The notes under the pieces were generated by a model. It had not been told where the DNA came from and ran no database searches. It saw nothing but the letters and a program-made list of their open reading frames with translations. DNA of 64,000 nucleotides, taken from Streptomyces alboniger. Its GTDB lineage: Bacteria; Actinomycetota; Actinomycetes; Streptomycetales; Streptomycetaceae. The position numbers and the translations under genes were made by a program. Location: positions 1,984,001 through 2,048,000 of the forward strand of contig NZ_CP023695.1 of assembly GCF_008704395.1 (NCBI RefSeq), in the 5' to 3' direction. Numbering within the stretch: position 1 is the first letter of the stretch; each line of letters begins with the position of its first letter. Positions 8,484-20,822 of the stretch are shown here, in pieces.

Positions 8484-9490
8484 AGGTCCTCCTCCCCCTG
8501 CCTGAACAGCGTCCGGATGTAGACGATGGTGATGACGAGGAGCAGCACGGTCAGCAGGACCGCGGCGGCCGCGCCCGCGCCGTAGTCGTTCTTGGCGAAC
8601 GCCTCGATGTAGGAGTAGACGCCGAGGTTGTAGACCTCCGGGTTGGAGCCGTCGCCGCCCGGCATCAGATAGATCTGGGTGAAGACCTTGAAGTCCCAGA
8701 TGGTGGAGAGGATGGTCACCACGAGGAAGACGGGCTTGATCGTCGGCACGGTGATGTTCCAGAACCGCTGCCAGGCGTTCGCGCCGTCCAGCTCCCCCGC
8801 CTCGTACAGCTCCTTGGGGATCGTCATGAGTCCCGCGAGCACGGTGATGGCGACGAAGGGGAAGCCGTGGTGGATGACGTTGAGGGTGGCGATGGCGTAG
8901 AAGGGGCCGCGCTCGGTGAACCAGTTGGTGGTCTCCGGGTCGATCAGGCCGAGCGAGCCCGCGATCTGGCTCGCCATGCCGTCCTGCGGCTGGAAGAGCC
9001 AGATCCATACGTACGTTCCTGTCACCGCGGGCATGGCCCAGGCGGCGAGGATCGCGATCGAGCAGATCAGCCGCCAGGTGGGGCCGAGGCGGTTGAGGAG
9101 CAGCGCCACGAGGGTGCCGAGGGCGACGGTCAGGCCGACGCAGGCGGCGGCGAAGAAGACGGTGTTGGGCAGGACGGTCTGCCACAGCAGGTCACCGGTG
9201 AGCAGGTCCCTGTAGTGGTCGAAGCCGGTGAACGTGCCGACTCCGCCGCCGAATTTGACCTCGTAGTCCTGGAGGGAGAGCTTGCCGACCTGGATCAGCG
9301 GCCAGAGCAGGAGGCCGGCGAGGACCACGAGGGAGGGGGCGAGGAGGAGCCAGGGGCGGGTGAGGGTGATCAGTTTCTTGCGGCGGCGGGCGGCCTCGGC
9401 GGCGCCGTCGGGCCGCGGGGGGTCGCGGCGGACCGGGGCCCCCGATCCGCCGCCGACGAGCGTGTCCTTCACGACAGTCGCGTCCTTCAC
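8480..9490 (-). CDS. Sugar ABC transporter permease (MalF type)
   Basis: Encodes 336 aa. A charged cytoplasmic N-terminus (about 40 aa) precedes six membrane helices and the EAA loop EAGELDGANAWQRFWNITVPT. It partners with the MalG-type permease downstream. The start is uncertain because the region is a tandem 15-nt repeat whose units each contain GTGAAGGAC. GTG 9490 is the farthest upstream start that stays open; the next repeat unit upstream runs into TGA. The preceding unit's GAAGGACGAG can serve as the ribosome binding site. Confidence 0.9.
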   Translation of the reverse strand: MKDATVVKDTLVGGGSGAPVRRDPPRPDGAAEAARRRKKLITLTRPWLLLAPSLVVLAGLLLWPLIQVGKLSLQDYEVKFGGGVGTFTGFDHYRDLLTGDLLWQTVLPNTVFFAAACVGLTVALGTLVALLLNRLGPTWRLICSIAILAAWAMPAVTGTYVWIWLFQPQDGMASQIAGSLGLIDPETTNWFTERGPFYAIATLNVIHHGFPFVAITVLAGLMTIPKELYEAGELDGANAWQRFWNITVPTIKPVFLVVTILSTIWDFKVFTQIYLMPGGDGSNPEVYNLGVYSYIEAFAKNDYGAGAAAAVLLTVLLLVITIVYIRTLFRQGEEDL

Positions 9491-9537
9491 AGTCGCGTCT
9501 CGTCCTTCACAGTCGCGTCCTTCACAGTCGCGTTCAC
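9464..9537. repeat. Tandem 15-bp repeats at the permease start
   Basis: Four units of GTCCTTCACAGTCGC (plus strand): 9464-9481 (with a 3-nt insert), 9482-9496, 9502-9516 and 9517-9531, then a partial unit to 9537. Five extra bases (GTCTC) separate units 2 and 3 and break the frame. On the minus strand each unit provides both a GTG and a GAAGGA ribosome-binding-like stretch. Confidence 0.9.
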
Positions 9538-9556
9538 GGTGCGGGGACTCGCCTCG

Positions 9557-10858
9557 TCACTTGTCCTTGGCGAAGATCGCGTCCATGTCCTTGGCGGCCT
9601 TGTCCGCGGCGTCCTGGACGGACGCCTTGCCGGTGAGGATCGACTGGACCATGCCGGGGATGACCTTCGAGGCCTGGATCTCGCCGTACGCGGTGGTCTT
9701 GGGGACCGTGGCGCCGGCCTCCAGCATCTGCTTGGCGAAGGGCTCGACCAGCGGGTCCTTCTTCGCGGCGATCTTCTGAAGCTCGGAGTTCTGGCCGGGG
9801 AAGTAGTTGGTCTGCTCGGCCCACTTGGCGGCGAACTCGCCGGTGGTCAGCATCTTCACGAACTCCCAGGCGAGTTCCTTCTTGTCCGTGTCGAACGTGG
9901 ACAGGTAGGAGCCGCCGAGGAAGGACTTGCTCATGCCGCCGTTCTCGCCCGGGATCGGCACGGCGCCGAGCTTGCCCTTGAGGGACGGGTTCTTGTCGAC
10001 GATCGCCTTCGGGGTCCAGTTGCCGCCGATGGACATCCCGATCTCGCTCTTGTTCCAGGCCTCGCCGACCTCCTTCTCCGTCCAGGTGCTGACCTTGGCC
10101 GGGGAGACCTTGTCCTTGGTGGCGAGGTCCGTGTAGAACTCGATGCCCTTGACGGCCTCGGGCGAGTTGATGCCGGACTTCCACTTCCCGCCGGACTCGG
10201 TGGCCAGTTCGCCGCCCGCGCCCCACACGAAGGGGGCCGCGAACATCTCCGCGCCGCCCGCCACGGGGAAGGCGACCAGGTTCGGCTCCTTCTCCTTGAG
10301 CGTCCTCGCGGCCGTCCGCAGCTCCTTCCACGTGGTCGGGGGCTTGATGTCGTGCTTGGCGAAGAGGTCCTTGCGGTAGACGATGGAGCGGACGCCCGCG
10401 TACCAGGGCATGCCGTACTGCTTGCCGTCGAGCGTGCCCGCGTCCTTCAGGCCCTCGACCAGGTCGTCGCCGAGACCCGACTTCTTCACCTCGTCGGTGA
10501 CGTCGACGAGCGCTTCGGTCTTGGCGAACTGCGGCACCCAGGTGGTGCCGACCTCCGCCACGTCGGGCACCTGCTCAGCGCCGCCCTCGATGGCGGTCGT
10601 GAACTTCTTCTGGGCGGTGGCCCACTGCTGGTACTCGACCTTGATCTTGGCGCCGGTCTTCTTCTCGAAGGCGTCCCCGGCCTCCTTGAAGAAGGGCCGC
10701 GCGTCGGGGTTGGTGCCCTCCATGATCCATACGGTGAGGGTCTTGCCCTTGCCGTCGGTGGCCTTGCCGCCGTCGTCCCCGTCATCGCCGCCGCACGCCG
10801 TGGCGGTCAGTCCGAGACTCATGGCGACAGCAACAGCCGCGATGACCCGTCGCTTCAT
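9557..10858 (-). CDS. Sugar-binding lipoprotein of ABC importer
   Basis: Encodes 433 aa. It starts with a lipoprotein signal peptide ending LTATAC, so Cys21 or thereabouts is lipidated, followed by a Gly/Asp-rich linker. The rest is a family 1 extracellular solute-binding protein: WIMEGTNPDARPFFKEAGDAFEKKTG near the N-terminus and SIGGNWTPKAI in the middle. It captures a sugar or oligosaccharide for the two permeases downstream. The ATG has GGAGGGG 6 nt upstream. Its promoter region carries a DasR-type core and twin inverted repeats. With the nearby chitosanase, these make chito-oligosaccharides a plausible ligand (inference). Confidence 0.93.
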   Translation of the reverse strand: MKRRVIAAVAVAMSLGLTATACGGDDGDDGGKATDGKGKTLTVWIMEGTNPDARPFFKEAGDAFEKKTGAKIKVEYQQWATAQKKFTTAIEGGAEQVPDVAEVGTTWVPQFAKTEALVDVTDEVKKSGLGDDLVEGLKDAGTLDGKQYGMPWYAGVRSIVYRKDLFAKHDIKPPTTWKELRTAARTLKEKEPNLVAFPVAGGAEMFAAPFVWGAGGELATESGGKWKSGINSPEAVKGIEFYTDLATKDKVSPAKVSTWTEKEVGEAWNKSEIGMSIGGNWTPKAIVDKNPSLKGKLGAVPIPGENGGMSKSFLGGSYLSTFDTDKKELAWEFVKMLTTGEFAAKWAEQTNYFPGQNSELQKIAAKKDPLVEPFAKQMLEAGATVPKTTAYGEIQASKVIPGMVQSILTGKASVQDAADKAAKDMDAIFAKDK

Positions 10859-10916
10859 GCCGGCCCCCTCCAGGTTCCGATTGGTGGGAGCGATTGTGGT
10901 CACACAGGACAGAGGC

Positions 10917-10926
10917 GGTCTAGACC
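10917..10926. promoter_or_regulatory. DasR-responsive element (dre) core
   Basis: GGTCTAGACC is a perfect palindrome identical to the centre of the published dre consensus (A-C/G-T-GGTCTAGACC-A-C/G-T). The flanks (GGC before, CAT after) match only partly. It lies 59-68 nt upstream of the binding-protein ATG. DasR is the GntR-type regulator of N-acetylglucosamine and chitin metabolism in Streptomyces. Confidence 0.6.
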
Positions 10927-10957
10927 CATTGGGATAAGCGGCCGAACCGTAATGACG

Positions 10958-11004
10958 GTTGCGAGTGCCGCAACATACGCTCGTACCGTTGCACACCATG
11001 CAAC
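10958..11004. promoter_or_regulatory. Twin inverted repeats GTTGC-N7-GCAAC
   Basis: Two sites share the same 5-7-5 format: 10958-10974 and 10988-11004. Their centres are 30 bp apart, close to three helical turns, so a dimer pair could bind one face of the DNA. They sit 100-146 nt upstream of the binding-protein gene, beyond the dre core. The format suits a LacI- or ROK-type sugar regulator (inference). Confidence 0.6.
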
Positions 11005-11019
11005 TCAGGCGTAACGCGA

Positions 11020-11060
11020 CGGCGCCCGCCCTGGTCCGGTCGGGGACAAGGCGGGCGCCG
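11020..11060 (-). terminator. Terminator of gltB-gltD
   Basis: An 11-bp perfect stem (11020-11030 with 11050-11060) and a 19-nt loop that can pair further internally. It lies 45 nt past the gltD stop on the minus strand, just before the regulatory region of the sugar importer. Confidence 0.6.
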
Positions 11061-11104
11061 CGTCAGTTCCGTACGCCGTTGTACGGGACGTAAGGGGGAC
11101 GGAG

Positions 11105-12557
11105 CTAGGCCATCAAGGCGCGGTCCGTCGGGCGGATCGGGGCCGGAAGATCACTCGCACCGGTGAGGAAGCGGTCAACACCGCGGGCCGCCGAACGGCC
11201 CTCCGCGATCGCCCAGACGATGAGCGACTGGCCGCGTCCCGCGTCACCGGCGACGAAGACGCCGGGGACGTTGGTCTGGAAGTCGGCGTCGCGCGCCACG
11301 TTGCCGCGCTCGTCCAGTTCCAGGGCGAACTGGTCCACCAGGCCGTTCTCCCGGTCGGTGCCGGTGAAGCCCATCGCGAGGGTGACCAGCTGGGCGGGGA
11401 GCTTGCGCTCGGTGCCCGGCTTCTGGGTCAGCTTGCCGTCGATGAACTCGACCTCGACGAGGTGCAGGAACTGGACGTTGCCGTCCTCGTCGCCCTCGAA
11501 GTGCGTGGTCGAGACGGAGTAGACCCGCTCGCCGCCCTCCTCGTGCGCGGAGGTGACCTTGTACAGCATGGGGAAGGTCGGCCACGGCTGGTGCGGCGCC
11601 CGGTCCTCGCCCGGCTTCGGCATGATCTCCAGCTGGGTGACCGAGGCCGCGCCCTGGCGGTGGGCGGTGCCGACGCAGTCCGCGCCGGTGTCGCCGCCGC
11701 CGATGACGACGACGTGCTTGCCCTCGGCGGTGATGGGGGGCGCCACGAAGTCGCCCTCCTGCACCTTGTTGGCGAGCGGCAGGTACTCCATGGCGAAGTG
11801 GATGCCGTTCAGGTCGCGGCCCGGGACGGGCAGGTCGCGGGAGATGGTGGCACCGGCGGCGATGACCACGGCGTCGTACCGCTTGCGCAGCTTCATCGCG
11901 TCGATGTCCCGGCCGATCTCCACGCCGGTACGGAACTTGGTGCCCTCCGCGCGCATCTGCTCGATACGGCGGTTGATGTGCCGCTTCTCCATCTTGAACT
12001 CGGGGATGCCGTAGCGCAGCAGTCCGCCGATGCGGTCGGCGCGCTCGTAGACGGCGACCGTGTGACCGGCGCGGGTCAGCTGCTGGGCGGCGGCGAGGCC
12101 CGCCGGGCCCGAGCCGATGACCGCGACCGTCTTGCCGGAGAGGCGCTCCGGGGCCTGGGGCGCGACATCGCCGCGGTCCCACGCCTGGTCGATGATCGAG
12201 ACCTCGACGTTCTTGATGGTGACGGCGGGCTGGTTGATGCCGAGCACGCACGCCGACTCGCACGGGGCCGGGCACAGGCGGCCCGTGAACTCCGGGAAGT
12301 TGTTGGTGGCGTGCAGCCGCTCCTGGGCGGCGGACCAGTCCTCGCGGTACGCGTAGTCGTTCCACTCCGGGATGAGGTTCCCGAGCGGACAGCCGTTGTG
12401 GCAGAACGGAATGCCGCAGTCCATGCAGCGCGAGGCCTGCTTGGAGATGATCGGGAGGAGCGAACCGGGGACGTAGACCTCGTTCCAGTCGCGGACGCGC
12501 TCGCCGACCGGGCGGGTCTTGGCGACCTCGCGGCCGTGGTTCAGAAAGCCCTTGGGA

Positions 12558-12565
<8 letters not shown>
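11105..12565 (-). CDS. gltD: Glutamate synthase small (beta) subunit
   Basis: Encodes 486 aa. It passes electrons from NADPH through FAD and Fe-S clusters to the large subunit, which makes glutamate from glutamine and 2-oxoglutarate. The N-terminal Cys motifs [13 protein letters not shown] and CPAPCESAC bind the 4Fe-4S clusters. The FAD-binding [13 protein letters not shown] and the NADPH-binding [11 protein letters not shown] follow, with a C-terminal [18 protein letters not shown]. The start overlaps the gltB stop by 8 nt, so the subunits are translationally coupled in equal amounts. Confidence 0.97.
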
Positions 12566-17138
<4,573 letters not shown>

Positions 17139-17446
17139 CGGCACTCCCGTCGTCGTCGTGGCATATGCAAGAGGCGAGGGACGACGTTGGCCCTGGCGAA
17201 ATTTCGTGCAGGTTACATGATGGAACGCTTCTCGAAAAGCGGATAGCTCATTCCATTATGTGGACACCGCTCGAAAAGGTGGGAGCGGTTCGGAGGGGAC
17301 CTTTACGGACAGATCTCTTGGCCGAAGGCCCGGGGCGCCAGAGGCTTCGTTGCCCGCGGCGCTTGTGGCTCATGCCCAGTGGTCACCGACTCGAAACCGC
17401 CGAGTAACGGCTACTTATGCAAGATCCCGTATAGACCTGCACTGCC
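17139..17446. other. Intergenic region, gltB promoter region
   Basis: These 308 nt separate gltB from the VIT1-type gene upstream; both are on the minus strand. They hold the GlnR-like site at 17201-17216. Next to it is a nested inverted repeat: inner arms 17226-17230 and 17237-17241 (CGCTT/AAGCG), outer arms 17217-17225 and 17251-17259 (8 of 9 pairs). CTCGAAAA occurs twice (17231 and 17270 areas). No gene was found. Confidence 0.6.
17201..17216 (-). promoter_or_regulatory. GlnR-box-like site upstream of gltB
   Basis: On the minus strand the sequence reads GTAAC-CTGCAC-GAAAT. This fits the GTnAC-N6-GAAAc half-site pair recognised by the nitrogen regulator GlnR at all but one position. It is 63-78 nt before the gltB start. 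Only one pair is visible, whereas strong GlnR promoters often have two. Confidence 0.35.
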
Positions 17447-18178
17447 TCATCCTACGGCCGTACCGAACAGGCTGCCCAGGGCGTACGTCACACCGGCCGC
17501 CGCCCCACCGAGCGCGAGCTGCCGCAGACCGCTGAACCACCACGAGCGCGCGGTCACCTTCGCGACCACCGCGCCGCAGGCGAAGAGCCCGATGAGCGAG
17601 AGCAGCAGGGCGGGCCACAGCACGGTGGCACCGAACAGGTACGGCAGTACGGGGAGCAGGGCGCCCAGCGCGAACGCGCCGAAGGACGACACCGCGGCGA
17701 CGGCGGGCGACGGCAGGTCGCCCGGGTCGATGCCCAGCTCCTCGCGGGCGTGGATCTCCAGGGCCTGCTCGGGGTCCTTGGACAGCTGCCGGGCGACCTC
17801 GCGGGCCAGCTCCGGCTCGACGCCCCGCGACACGTACAGCTCGGCCAGCTCCCGCTCCTCGTCCATGGGGTGCTTGCGCAACTCCCGCCGCTCGATGTCC
17901 AGTTCGGCCTGGACCAGCTCGCGCTGCGAGGCGACGGAGGTGTACTCGCCCGCCGCCATGGAGAAGGCGCCCGCGGCGAGTCCCGCGAGACCGGTGATGA
18001 CGATGGCCTGCTGCGAGACCGAGCCGCCCGCGACACCCGTCATCAGCGCCAGGTTGGACACGAGGCCGTCCATCGCGCCGAAGACGGCGGGACGCAGCCA
18101 GCCGCCGTTGACATCACGGTGGGTGTGGTTGTCGCGATGCGCCTCGTGCAGCGCCGCTTCGGTCTCGATGATCGCCAT
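17447..18178 (-). CDS. VIT1/CCC1 family membrane transporter
   Basis: Encodes 243 aa. The N-terminal half has GAMDGLVSNLALMTGVAGG and the amphipathic GEYTSVASQRELVQAELDIERREL, the metal-binding signature region of the VIT1 iron/manganese transporters. C-terminal membrane helices follow (five in total across the protein). It probably moves Fe2+ or Mn2+ across the plasma membrane. The ATG has GAGGGGG 9 nt upstream. It stands alone, divergent from the ADP-ribosylglycohydrolase operon with a 257-nt shared intergenic region. Confidence 0.88.
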   Translation of the reverse strand: MAIIETEAALHEAHRDNHTHRDVNGGWLRPAVFGAMDGLVSNLALMTGVAGGSVSQQAIVITGLAGLAAGAFSMAAGEYTSVASQRELVQAELDIERRELRKHPMDEERELAELYVSRGVEPELAREVARQLSKDPEQALEIHAREELGIDPGDLPSPAVAAVSSFGAFALGALLPVLPYLFGATVLWPALLLSLIGLFACGAVVAKVTARSWWFSGLRQLALGGAAAGVTYALGSLFGTAVG

Positions 18179-18435
18179 GGTGTGGACCCCCTCAATGCTT
18201 GGACGACGTCGAAAGTACGCCCGAAAAAAATCTCCCGCCAGCAAGGAAGGCCGTACTTACCTGCGAAAACGCGCCGCCGCGCAGCCCTCGCGAAGGGCCC
18301 CGTGGCGGCTCACCGCTCAGCTCACCCGGCGGGCGAAGGGGTGATCTGAGCCTCGACATGCTCGTGTGAGCACCCCGCGTGGCAGAGATGGACCAAGCAC
18401 CGCATCCAGCGGTCCGCGCAACAGGGAGGCACGGC

Positions 18436-19443
18436 ATGGCGTCCACCGCATGCGTTCCCTCGGTCCCGGCGCCCGGCGACGCCGCCGACCTCCGCGAACG
18501 GGCGCGCGGCGCGCTGCTCGGCCTCGCGGTCGGCGACGCGCTCGGCGCACCCGCGGAGAACATGAAACCGTCCGAGATCCGGGCCCGTTGGGGCCGCATC
18601 ACCGGATACGTCACCGAACACCCGGCGGGCACGGACGACACCGAGTACGCGATCTTCTCGGGGCTGCTGCTCGCCCGGCACGGCTCGGCGCTGACCGTCG
18701 CGCACGTCGAGGCCGCCTGGCACCAGTGGATCGCCGACCTGGACGAGGGCCCGTTCCGCGGCGCGGGCTTCAGCGAGCGCGGCACGCTGGAGAACCTGCG
18801 CCGCGGCCTCGCCGCCCCCATCTCGGCCCAGCACCGGCACGCCTGGAGCGACGGCCTCGCGATGCGGGCCGCTCCCTTCGGGGTCTTCGCCGCGGGGCGC
18901 CCCGCGGAGGCGGCAAGGCTGATCGCCGTCGACGGCTCGGTCAGCCATGACGGGGAGGGCATCTACGGCGGCCAGGCGGTCGCGGCGGGGGTCGCGGCGG
19001 CGATGGCGGGAGCGCGGGTGGACACCGTGGTGACGGCGGCTCTCTCCGTCATCCCGGACGACTCCTGGACGTCACGGTCGCTGCGGCGGGCGGTCGCGGT
19101 CGCCCACCGGGGCGAACGCGCGGTCCGCTCGGCGGTGGTCATCGGCGGCTACCCCTGGACCGACCTCGCCCCGGAGGCGGTGGGGCTCGCCTTCGGGGCG
19201 TACGCGGCGGCCCGCGGCGACTTCCGCTGCGCGGTGCTCGGCGCGGTGAATATGGGGCGGGACGCCGATACGACGGCGGCGGTGGCGGGGGCGCTCTCGG
19301 GTGCCACGTGTGGCGCCCGCGCGATTCCGGGCCCCTGGGCCTCGGCGATCGGGCCCGCGCGGGGCAGCTGCCTCCCCTCCATGCGGGGGCATCACGTCCT
19401 GGACGTGGCGGAGCTTCTCCTTCCTGTGGGGGAGCCCTCGTGA
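18436..19443 (+). CDS. ADP-ribosylglycohydrolase family protein 1
   Basis: Encodes 335 aa. It has the full DraG/ARH metal-binding set: GDALGAP (33-39), GTDDTE (65-70), SHDGEGIYGG (170-179) and GRDADT (274-279) followed by AAVAGALSGA. Such enzymes use two Mg2+ ions to hydrolyse N- or O-glycosidic bonds to ADP-ribose or related ribosyl groups. ATG 18436 has GGGAGG 6 nt upstream; ATG 18379 upstream has no such site. It is the first gene of a seven-gene coupled + strand operon; the next gene starts on its stop codon (GTGA). Confidence 0.92.
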   Translation: MASTACVPSVPAPGDAADLRERARGALLGLAVGDALGAPAENMKPSEIRARWGRITGYVTEHPAGTDDTEYAIFSGLLLARHGSALTVAHVEAAWHQWIADLDEGPFRGAGFSERGTLENLRRGLAAPISAQHRHAWSDGLAMRAAPFGVFAAGRPAEAARLIAVDGSVSHDGEGIYGGQAVAAGVAAAMAGARVDTVVTAALSVIPDDSWTSRSLRRAVAVAHRGERAVRSAVVIGGYPWTDLAPEAVGLAFGAYAAARGDFRCAVLGAVNMGRDADTTAAVAGALSGATCGARAIPGPWASAIGPARGSCLPSMRGHHVLDVAELLLPVGEPS

Positions 19444-20822
19444 CCCCCGACAAGCCCGCCGCTTCGCGCCGGATCTCTCCCACCCACCCACCCGTTCACC
19501 CCGCACCGGCCAGCGAACCAAAAGACCAGCCGACGCCCGCCCGCACCGCTGTTCCCACCGCACCCGCCGCACCCGCTGTGGGCCGCGCCGCTCCCGCTGT
19601 GGGCCGTGCCGCTTCCGCTGTGGGCAAGCGTTCCGCAGGGCGGAACGGGTGGGCACAGCCCCCGGCGCCGGGTGCCGACCAAGCGGGCCCCCGCATCGAA
19701 GGCCTGCTCCTAGGGCTGTCCGCAGGCGACGCCGCCGGCTGGCCCGCGGCTCGGCACCGGGCCGCCCGCATGCCCGAGTGGACCCGCCGCCTCACCCGGG
19801 AGCTGGACACCTTCGCCGAGCAGAACGCCACCACCACCCTCCCCGTGCCCATCGCCCTGAACCAGCCCCCGGAGCCGCTGCGGCTCGGCCCCTCGGACGA
19901 CGCCGAATGGGCGGCGTTCACCGCGGAGTCGCTGCTCCGCGCCGCCGACGGGACCCTCGGTCAGGAGCTGTCCCCCGACCGCCGGGTACGGGCGGCGCTC
20001 GACCTGGCCTGGTCGACCCTCGCCGCCGAAGTGGCACAGGCGGCGGCCCGCGCCCCCGAGGTGGAGTCCGCCGTACTCCCCCTGCGCGCCCGGATCTCCG
20101 TACGCGCGGGCCTCGGCAACCTCGCCGCGGGCCTGCGTCCGCCCGCCACCGGCCACGACAACCCGCACTTCTTCGACGACGCCGCCTGCGTACGCGCCTG
20201 CGTCCTCGCCCTAGTCCACCCCGGCGACCCCGAACAGGCCGCCGTCCTCGCGGAGTTCGACGCCCGCTACACCCAGGACGGCGACGGTACGCACGGCGCC
20301 CGCGCGATGGCGGCGGCGATCGCGGCGGCCCTCGGCGGCGCGGACGTCGGCACCGCGGTGGACGCCGCGCTCGCCCAGCTCCCCGAGCACACGGAGATCG
20401 GCCGCAACGCCCGGCACGCCGTGAAGCTCGCCCACGACGCCGAGTGCGCCTTCGACCTCGTACCGCTCCTTGAACACCAGATCGTCGACCATGTGTACAG
20501 CTACGGCATCGCCGCCGCGGAGACCGTTCCGGTGGCCCTCGCCCTGGCGACCGCCGCGCGCGGCCGTATCCGCGAGGCCGTGCCCGCCGCCGCCTGCCTG
20601 TCCCGCGTCGCCGACTCGGCGCCCGCCCTCGCCGGTGCGCTGACCGGCGCGTTCGGCACCTCGGCGGCGATCCCCGACGCCTGGCGCGCGGCCTGCCGGA
20701 CCCTCTCCGGCTGCACGCTCCCCCGCCTGGCGGGCACCGACCTGGTGGAACTCGCCGGGCACCTGGCACACACAGAACTGACCGCTCCAGGTGGACAATT
20801 CCGGCATGAAGCCCACAATTAG
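19440..20822 (+). CDS. ADP-ribosylglycohydrolase family protein 2, degenerate
   Basis: Encodes 460 aa. A long low-complexity Pro/Ala N-terminus with a repeated PAVGRAA precedes the fold (from about residue 86, GLLLGLSAGDAAGWP). The TDDT motif is missing. The C-terminal metal motif reads SRVADSAPALAGALTG in place of GRDADT, so the first Asp is Val. At least two metal ligands are lost, and it may be a pseudoenzyme or regulatory partner of its neighbours. It starts with GTG on the stop of gene 1, with GGGGGAG 8 nt upstream. Confidence 0.82.
   Translation: MTPDKPAASRRISPTHPPVHPAPASEPKDQPTPARTAVPTAPAAPAVGRAAPAVGRAASAVGKRSAGRNGWAQPPAPGADQAGPRIEGLLLGLSAGDAAGWPAARHRAARMPEWTRRLTRELDTFAEQNATTTLPVPIALNQPPEPLRLGPSDDAEWAAFTAESLLRAADGTLGQELSPDRRVRAALDLAWSTLAAEVAQAAARAPEVESAVLPLRARISVRAGLGNLAAGLRPPATGHDNPHFFDDAACVRACVLALVHPGDPEQAAVLAEFDARYTQDGDGTHGARAMAAAIAAALGGADVGTAVDAALAQLPEHTEIGRNARHAVKLAHDAECAFDLVPLLEHQIVDHVYSYGIAAAETVPVALALATAARGRIREAVPAAACLSRVADSAPALAGALTGAFGTSAAIPDAWRAACRTLSGCTLPRLAGTDLVELAGHLAHTELTAPGGQFRHEAHN
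19572..19627 (+). repeat. 21-nt tandem repeat coding PAVGRAA
   Basis: Two full 21-nt units (from 19572 and 19593) and a partial third unit (from 19614) encode PAVGRAA, PAVGRAA and SAVGK in the disordered N-terminal tail of the second glycohydrolase-like protein. Unit number may vary between strains. Confidence 0.85.

Noticed and set aside
9464..9537. CRISPR array
   Set aside because: The units are adjacent 15-mers without spacers, so it is a plain tandem repeat.
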